From positions 51,193,695-51,257,694 of the forward strand of contig NC_012872.2 in assembly GCF_000003195.3 (NCBI RefSeq): a stretch of 64,000 nt of DNA. The letters are read 5' to 3'. This DNA is from Sorghum bicolor. Taxonomy: Eukaryota > Streptophyta > Magnoliopsida > Poales > Poaceae. Under the pieces are notes generated by a model. The model did not search any database, had not been told where the DNA came from, and was given only the letters and a program-made list of their open reading frames with translations. Made by a program: the position numbers and the translations under genes. Shown in pieces: positions 33,418 to 46,462 of the stretch; within the stretch, counting starts at the first letter, position 1, and each line of letters begins with the position of its first letter.

Positions 33418-34033
33418 GTAAACAAATCAGTATTCATAAACCAAACACGAGCTCACCCAGTTCACTTGTTAAGCCGTACTTTCTCGGTAGCCAACAATAT
33501 TTTTCTCTCATAACAAATAAGTGAATAATATTTTTAACTATAATTTTTTAGATCAGCAAACACACCAAGAGTCCTTCTGACTTTTGAATTTTGATTTTTT
33601 ATGATGCTAGGTTCGAGCAAAAAGCTCCTGTCCTAGCGATTAGCGAAGCGACGGAAACAAAAACAAGCAGGAATCCAGCCGTCCACTATGAACAAAAATG
33701 GGCATGGGAGGACAACGCAGTAAGCGCATGGTATGGCAATGAAATCTTGACGCAACGGCTATTATGGAAATCATCTTGTATCAGTCATGACAGCATCCCA
33801 ACCGTCCGTTTTGCATAATTTGTTTGGCAAATGAGGAAGTTTATCATTAATCACTTGGCAAAAAAGAAAATTATGGACCCACACAATTTTTTTGCCGAGC
33901 TTTTATCCTCCCTGCGCGTCGGGTGAATATTCGCGGCAAATTTATTTTGCCGAGGCGCTAAGGCCGCGGCGTTTGTGCATAGCCGCTCGGAGTTTGGTAG
34001 CTGGAGTCTTTGCTAGCAAAAACGATCCGAAGA
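33418..34033. other. Intergenic, nothing recognised
   Basis: Short ORFs only, no domain. Confidence 0.5.
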
Positions 34034-34137
34034 GCATCGATGGAGTACCTGGCGTTGATGGAAGACCGATAGGCAAAACACAAACAATTGAGAGGGCATC
34101 GATGGAGTACCTGGCGTTGATGGAAGATCGATAGGCA
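34034..34137. repeat. 62-bp tandem duplication
   Basis: GCATCGATGGAGTACCTGGC through GATAGGCA occurs at 34034 and 34096 with one or two differences. Confidence 0.85.
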
Positions 34138-35362
34138 GTTCGCATGAAAGTCTGGCGGCGGGATGTCGCTAAACTCGCGCGACCTCAACCTGTAGCCGCG
34201 CACGGACTTCGCGCCAGTTTCCCAATACCAAGTGTGAACATGTTTGGCATATATGTCAATCATTCCTCTCTTTTTGCCAAGTTAACAAAATTGCAAACTT
34301 CAAATACCAAACCGTCAGATAGGTGTTTTTAAGACTTTTTTTTGCAAATACATGAATGCAAAGCCTATTTGCAAAACGGTTGGATGCTCTTATGCAGCCC
34401 AGATGGCCAGATAACACCAAGGATGAACCAAACTTCCAGAAACTTGAGGATCGTAAATCCAATGGACCTTCCAACAAACGAAACGAAAACAAATCTTCTG
34501 GCATGGTTTGGCCACTCTAACAGAGCATCTTCCAGGGCTGCACTGCGCACAGTCGAATCCTAAATTCTGATGCTCCATCAAAGCAATCAAACAAAGCATC
34601 AACTAAGCATATAATAGTGGATCACATAGAAGCTAATACCACGGTGACGCAGAAGGTGAAATGCTTGGGCACCATCAAATCACTCTCTACCTTGTCCCAC
34701 TGTGCTACATTTCAGCTAAAGATATGAAATGCTTGCGATCGCAATTTATGACACATTAGCATCTGATGAAATACCATCAAGAACATCATTTTCACGCCGT
34801 AAGCAACACCATCCTAAACGCTGTCTCCATATAACTAACCATTTGGACACCATTTCTGACTGGTGGAACTAAGCAAGAGAGCAACACAACACAAAAATCA
34901 GATCAAGAGTGAAGTTCACAGTAATTCACATAGTAAGTGTGTGTCTATCAGCTCCGAAAGCACACTCTCATGAAAGGGCAAAGATCAAACTTCATTGAAT
35001 AAGTCATAAGTGAACACCACCACCATCCAAGTCTTATGTTCAATGATTTTGAGCTAAAACCTAATCAGCCATAACATGATAAGAATAAGAAGACACAGTG
35101 CAACTCGTCTGAGCTTGCAAACAGCCAACTATATGTGCTAGAATAAGCTCTATCCATAGGCACGCTGCTAGAGGGGGCCAAGATGGCCAGATCACAGTTC
35201 CAACAGGCAAAATCTTATCGCCGATGAGCTGCACTCCAGTCACGATCGCAAATTCGCAATAAACTAGACCGAAAGTTGGCATAGATTTTGTAATAAGGTG
35301 TTGTATCAATCAACCCATCAGAAGCAAAATAAGTCCCATACTCCCATCCTGTTCTGCTCACA
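34138..35362. other. Intergenic and MEA1-like 3' region
   Basis: No supported gene. Sequence nearest 35362 is presumably 3' UTR of the minus-strand gene. Confidence 0.4.
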
Positions 35363-35833
35363 TCAGTTGGGGCGGCCTGCACGGAGGGACCGGAGGCGGT
35401 CGAGCCACTGGTCCTCGGGGACGCTGCCCGCCCACGCCGGCGGCGCGCCGGGGAACTCGACGCCGCGCATCGCGTCCACGATCCGCGCCGCGGCTCCCGC
35501 GGGCAGCGGGGCGCGGCGGCGACGCTCGTCCTCGGAGAAGGCCCGCGCCGCCGCCTCCCCGGGCCGCAGGTCTCCGTCCTCATCCTCCGCCTCCGCGTCT
35601 TCCGCGGCTTCGTCCTCGTCGGACACGAGATCCAGCGCGGAGATGCCGTTTCCTGCCTCGTCGAGGCGGTGGTGGGGCACGGCGGCGTCGAGGTCGGGGT
35701 CGGATTCGGAGTCGGAAACGGCGCCGGCGATTGGGCGGTAGTCGGACTCCGGCTCGCCGTCGGAGTCAGAGGCCGAGGAGTGATCGGGGAGGGAAGCGGA
35801 GGCGGGAAGGTGCCCGTTGCCGGGGATGGACAT
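35363..35833 (-). CDS. MEA1: MEA1-like (male-enhanced antigen 1 family) protein, 156 aa
   Basis: A single-exon ORF from ATG at 35833 to TGA at 35363-35365. The upstream extension of the frame begins at a TTG, not an ATG, so MSIPGNGHL is the preferred start. The N-terminal half is acidic and Ser/Asp-rich with the short motif ESDYRPIAG. The C-terminal block VDAMRGVEFPGAPPAWAGSV then PEDQWLDRLRSL parallels the animal MEA1 C-terminus (VSLPAPGVPAWA...DAQW), which defines the family. Function is poorly known even in animals, and no catalytic residues are evident. GC content is very high (typical of short grass genes), which opens long antisense frames that are not genes. The family call rests on these two short motifs. 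Confidence 0.75.
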   Translation of the reverse strand: MSIPGNGHLPASASLPDHSSASDSDGEPESDYRPIAGAVSDSESDPDLDAAVPHHRLDEAGNGISALDLVSDEDEAAEDAEAEDEDGDLRPGEAAARAFSEDERRRRAPLPAGAAARIVDAMRGVEFPGAPPAWAGSVPEDQWLDRLRSLRAGRPN

Positions 35834-36365
35834 GGCTGCAGGCTGCCGCCGGGAGGCGACGGGGAGGAGGAAAGCCAAGTGGGTCTACTAGCGTCAAGCG
35901 CTTGGGTTGTTTGGGTCCTACCCTCCGCAATCCCATTCTGGTGTTGATGGGCCGATGGCGGATTTTGTACGGAAACGGCGAGCCACGGGCCACGGCTCAA
36001 CCCAACGTCCTTTCGAATAAAAAAATAGGAAAAAAATTAACATTACCTTTCTCTATTTTTGCCAAAGTCTATTTTTTTTTCTCTAAGCTCTAAAATCGGA
36101 TAAACCACCTCTCTCAACTTTAAAACCATTCATTTAACCTCCCTCACCGATTATAAGCGGTTTGTAAAGATAGTTTTGTTTTTTTATTTCGATTGAATCT
36201 TTGAGAAATCATAGTAAATCAGAGAAAAATTATAAAATAAAAAACCTAAATTTATTGGACTCCACACGAGCAGATCTATATGTGAACATATAATATGTTA
36301 TGTTTTAGTATAATATTTTTTGTCGTACCTTTAGATCTATGCTTTGTTGTAATTAATGCATAGCC
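35834..36365. other. MEA1-like upstream region and AT-rich intergenic DNA
   Basis: GC-rich 5' region to about 36000, then AT-rich. Nothing else recognised. Confidence 0.4.
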
Positions 36366-36620
36366 GTAGTTTCTATAGTTCAATTGTGGTGAAATTTTTA
36401 TGATGGGCTAACTATTGTATGCTTAAACTACAGTAAAAATTTCATATTCATCGGATCATAAATAATTTAGTTATCATCCAATGACTATAAAATTTTTACT
36501 GGAGTTCAAGCTAACTAAGTTATACATGATCCAATAAATATGATTTTTTTACTGTAGTTCAAGCATACAATTATTAGTCTATCATAAAAAATTTATCACA
36601 ATTGAATTGTAGAAATTGCA
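36366..36620. repeat. Long imperfect inverted repeat (foldback)
   Basis: The left arm (about 36370-36450: ATAGTTCAATTGTGG, ATTGTATGCTTAAACTACAG) is mirrored by the right arm (about 36535-36616: CTGTAGTTCAAGCATACAAT, CACAATTGAATTGTAG). Arms of about 80 bp flank an 85-bp spacer. Probably a MITE; no target duplication defined. Confidence 0.75.
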
Positions 36621-36886
36621 ATTATAAATTAATTCTCTCATTCATCAATTGCACAGGTGTAGATGTCGGATGTGAAAATGCCAAGTACAACTGGTATAGA
36701 TGGGACTGTACAAATTCTGGAAGAAAAAAATATATATTACATTTATTTGTTCCAACACATTGAGAGCATAACCTATGCAAGCATGGACCTATTATTGAGG
36801 TCGATGGAAGCCAGTAAGAGGCTACGCAGGCTCGCTTACTAGCTTTGAGCTTGGCTGCACGGTCGTGGCTGGGTGGGATCCACTTA

Positions 36887-37129
36887 GAGCAAGTATTATA
36901 GTAGGCTGTAAGCTGGCTAGATGCTGAGGTGGAGGAGAGAAGAGAGGAGAGAGAAGAGAAGCGGGCTGTAAGCTTACAGCCAGCCTGGGCACAGGAACCA
37001 AGAAACTTTGTGAGAGAGACAAGTGGGCCATGTATTAATAGTGAATAGCTAACTATTGTATGGATGGGCTGGAAGAAGGCTGCAAGGAACCTTACAGCCA
37101 GCAAGTGGGCTGTATTATTAAACTTGCTC
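36887..37129. mobile_element. Tourist MITE (243 bp)
   Basis: Ends GAGCAAGT and ACTTGCTC, flanked by TTA (36884-36886, 37130-37132). Inner TACAGCC/GGCTGTA words are also mirrored. A short GA-rich run lies inside. Confidence 0.85.
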
Positions 37130-37240
37130 TTAGTCCATCTCTTTCAACCTGTGGGCGGTGCATGGAGTCGTGTGCGCAAGTCGAACCACGGAGTCGCAAT
37201 CTCGAACAGGGCGAACAATTGATTCATGGAGCTACGCTTA

Positions 37241-37436
37241 GGCCATTCTTAATGGGAGTTTCATGACACAGTTTCTAACACATCAATATTTTGGAAACAG
37301 TGCATAGGAGTTTCATGGGGATGAAACTCTCTCTACTTCCATAAAACTCTTATCATCTCTCTCTTCATTAATATAGCGCCACATCAGCATATTTAATGTG
37401 CATGAAACTCTAATGAAACCCCCATTGAGACTGGCC
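37241..37436. mobile_element. Tourist MITE (196 bp)
   Basis: GGCCATTCTTAATGGGAGTT at the left and CCCATTGAGACTGGCC at the right are inverted repeats. TTA at 37238-37240 and 37437-37439 is the target duplication. Confidence 0.88.
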
Positions 37437-38046
37437 TTAGCTTGTAGTGTGAGCCTCTACCACTATCATAGTGCTAGGGCCAGAGTTTGAGTGAGGCTTC
37501 GGCATCAATGGCCGATGGTAGGGTTCATCTATGGTGCCCTGGCCACCTGCAAGAGAAGAGCCTCCGGTGTCCATGGCTGATGGTGGCGGTCCATCCGTGG
37601 TGACCTAGGCACCTGCGAGAGAGAGAGCCTCTGGCATCCATGGCTGATGGAGAATTTTTTATTTTTAACTCAAATTGAAAACATATTTCAAATTTGATCC
37701 GGTTTCGAAAATATTTTTAAGACTAACCCGTTTGGCCCCGCCACCATACATGGCGAGTCAAATGAACTGTACCCCGCCATGCATGGCGGCGGGGTACAAC
37801 TGCCACGTGGCATGCAGCACCAGGAGCTGCTGACGTGTACCCCACCATAGATCATGGCGGGTTAGGCGTACCCCGCCACCCATCATGGCGGGGTAGGACC
37901 TTTCACCGTCACTTACTTGCCATGCATGTTTAATTAGTTTTTGTTGGCCTCCAGCTAATAACTCTTGGAAAATTCTTGACTGGTACAGAGCTTATTGCCC
38001 AAGAGGTGCAGCTTTAGATTTGCTGGAATTCTTAGGCTTGGGCTAA

Positions 38047-38275
38047 GGCCTTGTTTAGTTTTCAAAAACTTTTAAGATTCCCCATCATATCGAATTTTGT
38101 GACATGTATGAAGCATTAAATATAGATAAAAATTAAAATTAATTACACAGTTTACCTGTAAATCGCGAGATGAATCTTTTGATCCTAGTTAGTCTATAAT
38201 TAAATAATAATTATCAAATAAAACCGAAAGTGCTACAGTAGCGAAACCCAAAAATTTTCGTGACCTAAAAATAAG
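38047..38275. mobile_element. Tourist MITE, reverse orientation
   Basis: Starts GGCCTTGTTTAGTTTTC after a TAA triplet and carries complementary family blocks (AATCGCGAGATGAATCTTTT, GAAAGTGCTACAGTAGCGAA). The right end is degenerate. Confidence 0.8.
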
Positions 38276-38358
38276 TGGGAAATCTGTAATTAATCATTAT
38301 ACCTTGGGAGGTCGCATCCGTGCTGCCATCTCCAGTGCTGGTACATGACATCCTTCAG

Positions 38359-38578
38359 CCTCCAAAAATTTTCAAGATTCTTCATCACATCAAATCTTGC
38401 GGCATATGCATGGTATATTAAATATACATAAAAACAAAAACTAATTACACAGTATATCTGTAAATCGCGAGACGAATCTTTTAAGCCTAGTTACTCTATG
38501 ATTGGACAATATTTGTCAAATAAAAACGAAAGTGCTACAATGTCGAAATCCAAATTTTTTTGCTAACAGAACAAGGCC
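38359..38578. mobile_element. Tourist MITE, reverse orientation, left end truncated
   Basis: Carries CTGTAAATCGCGAGACGAAT and CGAAAGTGCTACAATGTCG and ends AACAAGGCC. The left terminal repeat is missing. Confidence 0.75.
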
Positions 38579-38635
38579 TTCCTTTCATACTTGTCACAGG
38601 CCACCTCGGAGAAGATGAAGGTGCACTTGGGCCTT

Positions 38636-41006
38636 TGAAGGGTCAAGATGGCGGACTAGAGGAGGGGTGAATAGTCCTTTCTAAAAATTATTACGCCAGC
38701 TAACCGAAACAAATGCGGAACTAAAACTATCGGTCTAGCCAAGACTACACCCCTCTATCTAAGTTCTCTAGCACCTTGAAAAGATTCTAAACAAGCAAGC
38801 AAGGTGCTACCTTAGCAAAAGCTCACCTAACCAATGAGCAAGGTCACACAAACCTATGTCACTAGTACTTTGCAAACCGTGAAAGGCTCCTACACAAACT
38901 AGTGAGGCAAAGCGCACAAAGCCTAAGCTCACTAGCAAGCTCAATAACAAGGCAACCAATGCCAAATTAGAGAGCGCAAATTACTTAGCTACACAAACTA
39001 AGCAATGTGACTAACAAGGTTACACAAACCAAATTAGTCACGCAAGGGAACTACTTCTAGCTACACAAGCAAGAAGGTAACTAGCAAGCTACACAAGCTA
39101 ACTAATTACAAGAGCAACTACACAAGCACAAGTATATGAATGTAAGAATAAGCTTGTGTTAGGGACATGAAAACCAACGGGAAGAACAATGTTGACACGA
39201 TGATTTTCTCCCGAGGTTCACTTGGTTGCCACCAAGCTACGTCCCCGTTGAGACAAGCTCCAAGGTTGCCGCCGGTCCTCTTGCTAGTGGTGACCCACAA
39301 GTCACACTCTCCCACGTGGAGTGATTACCACAAGCTCTAGCACTTGACCCGGCCTAAACACTTGTCGCTCTTCACGTCTCGCTCAACTAGAGTTGCTCTT
39401 CGCGATCCCCGCGGGGTGAGCACCGTACCCCTCACAATCTCTTCTCCGGAGCACCGCACAATCTCCTTGCGTGCTTCGACGGAGTCACAAGCCACCAAGC
39501 CGTCTAGGAGGTGGCAACCTCCAAGAGTAACAAGCACCACTGGCTTGCAACACGAACATCTAGTGCCACTCGATGCAATCTCTCAATGCAACGCACTAGA
39601 ATCGCTCACGCACACAATCGGATGATCACTATCAAGTATATGTGAGTTAGAGGCTTCACTAGCACTCCCCAAGCATGGACACTAAGTCCCAAAGGTGCTC
39701 AACACTTGCCAAGGCCGGCCACCACTTCTATTTATAGCTCCAAAGGCTAAACTAGTTGTTGCCCCTTCACTGGCAAAACACGAGGGCACCGGACGCTTAC
39801 AGAGAGCCACCGGACGCTCAACTCCCAGCGTCCGGTGCTCAGGCGTCAGCCACGTGTCACTAGCCGTTTGAACACGACCGTTGCCGTCAACGGCTACTGT
39901 GCACGCGCGCCTGCACAGCACCACCAGACGCTCTACTGCGTCACACCGGACGCGTCCGGTGCACACCGGACCCGTGCGCAGAGAGCTCCGCAAACTTGCA
40001 GGATCACCGGACGCAAGCCACCGGACGCACCCTGAGTGTCCGGTGCTCTTGAGTCAGAAACACCTCGCACGCACTCGCTGACGTCACGCACTACCGGACG
40101 CTCGAAGAGTAACCGCCCAGCGTCCGGTGCCAGCGTCCGGTGCGCTCTGCACACCTGAGCCAGACTGACACCACACCGGACGCTCTGGACCAGCGTTCGG
40201 TGCTGCCAACACCAGCGTCCGGTGAGTGCCGCAACTTCTCCAAAATTCCCACCGACGCAATAGAAAATATGCACTTAATTTTCTCAAAAGCGTCGAATCC
40301 CACACCCCTCTCAACCCTAGGAACTCCACCTCCTTTGCAAATGTGCCAACACCACCAAGTGTACACCACCATGTGCAAGTGTGTTAGCATTTTCACAAAC
40401 ACTTTTCCAAAGGAGTTAGCCTCTCAAACTTGCCACGCCACTCGATCCTAACACGTATGCAAAGTTAGGTCACTCAAGTGGCACTAGATGACCGATATGC
40501 AAACAAGTTTGCTCCTCTTGACAGTAAACTTCTCTACTCACCTATGACCGGTGAAATGGAAAAACCCTAGGTTATACCTTTGCCTTGCGCTTTCCATTCC
40601 ATCTCCTCCGATGTTGATGCAACACATGCACCAATCAATCACCAAATGATATGATCTACTTCATATCACCATGTGACCATATTGGTTCATCGATCTTGAC
40701 CTCACTTGCTCTTCACCATTGCCTTGGTCTATCGGCGCCAAGTCTTGCTCAAGCTTCACCGTCACACGCGGTCTCTCGCTTCAAAGCCTCCGACTTGCCC
40801 TTCACTCTTGCAACCGGTCCATCGAGCCAAGCCTCATCTTGATCTTCTCCACCTTGGGCACATGACTCCATGTCGTGTCTCATATGCAATAAGCTCCTCC
40901 ATTATCACATAATCACCTGTGAATTAATCTCCTGTGTATCTCACATAAACACTATTAGTCCACCTAAGTTGTCACTCAATTACCAAAACCAAACAAGGAC
41001 CTTTCA
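38636..41006 (-). mobile_element. Solo LTR (2371 bp), Sirevirus/Copia type
   Basis: Read on the minus strand it starts TGAAAGGTCC and ends TTGACCCTTCA, with a 5-bp duplication GCCTT (38631-38635, 41007-41011). The end CACCCCTCCTCTAGTCCGCC parallels the CACCCCCCCTCTTGGGC end of the complete element at 8.6 kb, and both contain CACCGGACGC iterons, so they are related families. There is no internal domain or second LTR, so it is the product of LTR-LTR recombination. Confidence 0.88.
39785..40225. repeat. CACCGGACGC iteron array in the solo LTR
   Basis: Ten or so copies of CACCGGACGC/GCGTCCGGTG (some degenerate) in alternating orientation, as in the LTRs of the complete element. Confidence 0.85.
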
Positions 41007-41601
41007 GCCTTGTTTACTTTGCAAAAATTTTTAGTTTAGGCCACTGTAGCATTTTCGTTTGTTTGTGGTAAATATTGTCCAATTATAGACTAACTAGTCT
41101 CAAAAGATTCATCTCACGATTTATAGATAAACTGTGTAATTAGTTTTTGTTTTTGATTATATTTAACGCTTCATACATGTGCCGCAAGATTCGATGTGAC
41201 GAGAAATTTTGAAAAGTTTTTAGTTTTTTTGGGTGAAATAAGGCCCAAGCCCGTTGTACAATGCCCGGGAGACGTTGTCGTACACCCACCGCTCACTCAT
41301 CATTGATGTGTCTGGCCATACCCTGTCATGATGGGAGGCGGGGTACGCCTAACCCGCCATGATCCATGGCGGGGTACACATCAGCAACCCCTGGTGCTGT
41401 ATGCCACGTGGTAGCTGTACCCCGCCGCCATGCATGGTGGGATACAGTTCATTTGTTCCACCATGCATGGTGGCGGGGCCAAACGGGTTAGTGTTAAAAA
41501 TATTTTCGAAACCAAGTCAAATTTGAAATATGTTTTGAATTTAGGCAAAAAATAAAAAAATTCCCTGATGGAGAGGGTCCATCCGTGGTGACCTGAGCAC
41601 C

Positions 41602-41603
<2 letters not shown>

Positions 41604-41633
<30 letters not shown>
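41604..41633. repeat. (GA)n microsatellite
   Basis: About 15 GA dinucleotides, an expansion of the GAGAGAG part of the local minisatellite unit. Confidence 0.9.
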
Positions 41634-41635
<2 letters not shown>

Positions 41636-41775
41636 TGTGTGTCCATGGCCGATGGCAGGGGTCCATCTACCAATCTGCGGGGCCTGGGTACCTTAGAGAG
41701 AGCGAGGCTCCGACGATGCCAATGGCTCAAGGTTGGGTCCATCTGTGGCGACCTGGGCACTTCGAGAGACACGGC

Positions 41776-42634
41776 TGGTGTCTGCGTGCTTAGAATAGGA
41801 AAAAAAAATGGTGAGAACCATCCCTACATAAACATGGTGACGATGTGTGGCTGACATGTTGTCTATAAGGTATCTGATTTACCATCATATGTTAAAAATA
41901 GTATCGCGCGCGTTATGGTAGAAATGGTCCTCACTAATTTTTTTTAACCCCTAAAAATTGGTTGCCGTGCTCAGTTTTTGCATTACCCGATCGATCAAAA
42001 TTGAATCGGGACTAGAGAAAAGCAGATGACGTGGCAAAATGAGGTGCCGGGGGGATCATGGGGCAAAATTCGTATAGTACTAAGAGGAGAGATGAGTCGA
42101 CCACTGATTCTCGCTGAGATCCTTGCTTTTGTACGTCTTTGTCGATTCTTGATCATGTGACTAACTCTGCGCTGAAGCGAAACGTTGGCCGCCCATCATC
42201 GTCCGTGAAGATGCCAGGCCCTCATGTATCCGCGATTCGGGATTTGAAAGAGACATGAATCCAGTCAGCAAAGCATTACGGTGACAGCAGGACAACACTT
42301 GGGCAGAACAGAAAGAGACCAACACCACCAAGACAATTGTGATTAACCGTGCATTTTATTGTTTCATCAATTCCATCTTCTCTTATTCGTTCTGGCAGCA
42401 GGACCCCACGAGTGGCCCCCACGTGAAGAGCACACATATGGCATGGCGCGGTGGTGGCAGGTGGTGCTATGAACACGACACACTAATAACGAGACGAGAG
42501 AAATTAAAGCTACACGATCGAAGGGAATTCATTCATTCAACAACAAGGCAAAGGAAAGTCCCAAATTAAAGAAACCCCGTCCGTCCGTCCCAGATAAAGA
42601 CGCTGCTTGCTGCTGGCGTCGATCGATCACTCGA
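41776..42634. other. Intergenic and THI1 3' UTR
   Basis: About 42340-42634 is probably the THI1 3' UTR. No recognisable TPP riboswitch was seen; in plants that element belongs to THIC rather than THI1. Confidence 0.4.
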
Positions 42635-44981
<2,347 letters not shown>

Positions 44982-45617
44982 TCATGAAAGCGACCTTGCA
45001 TCCAGAGGCCTTTCCTATGAAAGGATCAGGTCGTTATTGTACGTCCACCTTTCCTTTCCCTGCTTATTATGTTGTCATCCTTGTATTGGAGATCTAGATC
45101 TTTCGGACCACACTGTCCCATGATTTTGACATTGGATATTTCATCAGGACACATCAAGCATGAGCGACGTCGTATAATCACGAATTAGTTACTTTTTTTT
45201 TTCTATTGCAACAGAATTAGTTACTTATATGTACTCAAGTCGGAGGAAAGAACGGTTGATTTGTTAAGGAACTGCCTATCAATTTGAGCTGGGTACTTTC
45301 AAAATGTCTAAAAGTATTATAAATTTAAGTTATAATTTAAAAAAGTCCCAAAAACTTGTCGTTTTGTCTTTTTCTTTTCTTGCCGTTGAATCCAATCAGC
45401 ATCGATCTAGCTTGATCCCATGCACTTCGACACCATAGTTAAGATCCTATTTACATTCATAAAGCTAATAAGTTAGCCGTTAATAATTAATTCTTTAAAT
45501 CCAAATGGTTCCAACTAATTGTTAGCTGAATATCAACTAACAACTATTTCACTAGTTACATCAAACCAGCTAATAGTTAGCTATGTTAATATTAGTTATG
45601 AGCTATAAACTAACTAT
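44982..45617. repeat. Direct duplication, copy 1
   Basis: Begins TCATGAAAGCGACCTTGCAT and shares many blocks with copy 2, including GATCTAGATCTTTCGGACCA, ATTTCATCAGGACNCATCAA, GCCTATCAA and TAATAATTAATTCTTTA. It ends in AGCTAATAGTTAGCTA-type repeats. Non-coding. It provides the uninterrupted version of the site where copy 2 has a MITE. Confidence 0.85.
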
Positions 45618-45634
45618 GAAAGCAACCATATGAC

Positions 45635-46462
45635 TCATGAAAGCGACCTTGCATCCAGAGGCCTTTTCCATGAAAAGATGAGGTTATTGTCCACCTTTCC
45701 TTTCCCTGCCCATGTGGTGATATATAACTAACAGCGTGTGACCCTTGCATTGGATATCTAGATCTTTCGGACCACTGTCCAAATGATCTTGACATTTGAT
45801 ATTTCATCAGGACGCATCAAGCATGAGCAACGTCTGACCCGTATAACTAGATTATAGTAACTAAATTACTTAATTATGTACTCTAGCTGGAGGAAAGACT
45901 GAATTAGTTAATTAGATTATAGATTAGTTTAGGGATTGCCTATCAAATTGAGCAGTCTGTACTCTCCCCAAAACTCCTTTTTTTTGGCTTGCCGTGGAAT
46001 CCAAATCAGCATCTTCATCCCATGCACATTCACACCATAATCGAGTCTTGGATCCATAGAAACTAATAATTAGCTAATAATAATTAATTCTTTACATCCA
46101 ATCGGCGTCCAATTAATTGTTAGTTGAATACCAACTAACAGTTATCTCACTAGGTAGATCAAAGCCTTGTTTAGATCCAAAAACTTTTTGGATTTTGACA
46201 CTGTAGCACTTTCGTTTTTATTTGACAAACATTGTCTAATCATAGAGTAACTAGGCTTAAAAGATTCGTCTCGTGATTTACAGGTAAACTGTGCAATTAG
46301 TTATCTTTTTTATCTATATTTAATGTTTCATGCATGTGCCGCAAGATTCGATGTGATGAGAAATCTTGTAAAGTTTTGGGTTTTTGGTTGCATCTAAACA
46401 AGGCCCAAATCAGCTAATTGTTAGCTGCTAATGTTAGCTATGAGCTATATACTAGCTAACTA
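45635..46462. repeat. Direct duplication, copy 2 (with MITE inserted)
   Basis: 45635-46163 plus 46407-46462 align with 44982-45617, and the 46164-46406 stretch is absent from copy 1. Small indels and substitutions throughout show the duplication is not recent. Confidence 0.85.
46164..46406. mobile_element. Tourist MITE with a paralogous empty site
   Basis: GCCTTGTTTAGATCC at the left and ATCTAAACAAGGCCC at the right, with all family blocks in between. Copy 1 of the surrounding duplication reads CATCAAACCAGCTAAT where this copy has AAA, the MITE, then AAATCAGCTAAT, which fixes the boundaries to within a few bases. Confidence 0.88.

Larger units (their letters stand above)
38629..41246. mobile_element. 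Tourist MITE split by a solo LTR
   Basis: Left piece GGGCCTT (38629-38635) and right piece 41012-41246 (GTTTACTTTGC to AATAAGGCCC) together make one family copy. GCCTT appears on both sides of the LTR because it is the insertion duplication. Confidence 0.85.
37654..41565. mobile_element. MULE-like element with long terminal inverted repeats
   Basis: TGATGGAGA occurs on both sides (37645-37653, 41566-41574), a 9-bp target duplication as made by Mutator-like elements. The terminal inverted repeats are about 240-270 bp. The left has ATTTTTTATTTTTAAC, AACCCGTTTGGCCCCGCC and CATGGCGGGTTAGGCGTACC; the right has the complements. The very tip differs (the right ends AATTCCC). No transposase is visible, so it is non-autonomous. 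It contains two reverse Tourist MITEs, a third Tourist MITE split by a solo LTR, and short exon-like segments (41250-41300, 38590-38628) suggesting captured gene sequence. Confidence 0.75.
37494..41775. repeat. Minisatellite of about 70 bp, split by a 3.9-kb insertion
   Basis: Units containing TCCATGGCTGATGG, GGTCCATCCGTGGTGACCT and GGCACCTGCGAGAGAGAG recur about every 65-75 bp at 37494-37653 (two and a half units). They resume in register at 41566-41775 (two and a half more). The gap is the MULE-like element. Confidence 0.8.

Noticed and set aside
35215..36000. 261-codon minus-strand ORF over the MEA1-like gene
   Set aside because: It is another frame of a GC-rich gene, Pro/Arg-rich with no recognisable motif, and it runs past the gene on both sides.
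42340..42634. Possible TPP riboswitch in the THI1 3' UTR
   Set aside because: No TPP-aptamer core (CUGAGA and ACCUGA-type elements) was seen, and in plants this riboswitch belongs to THIC.
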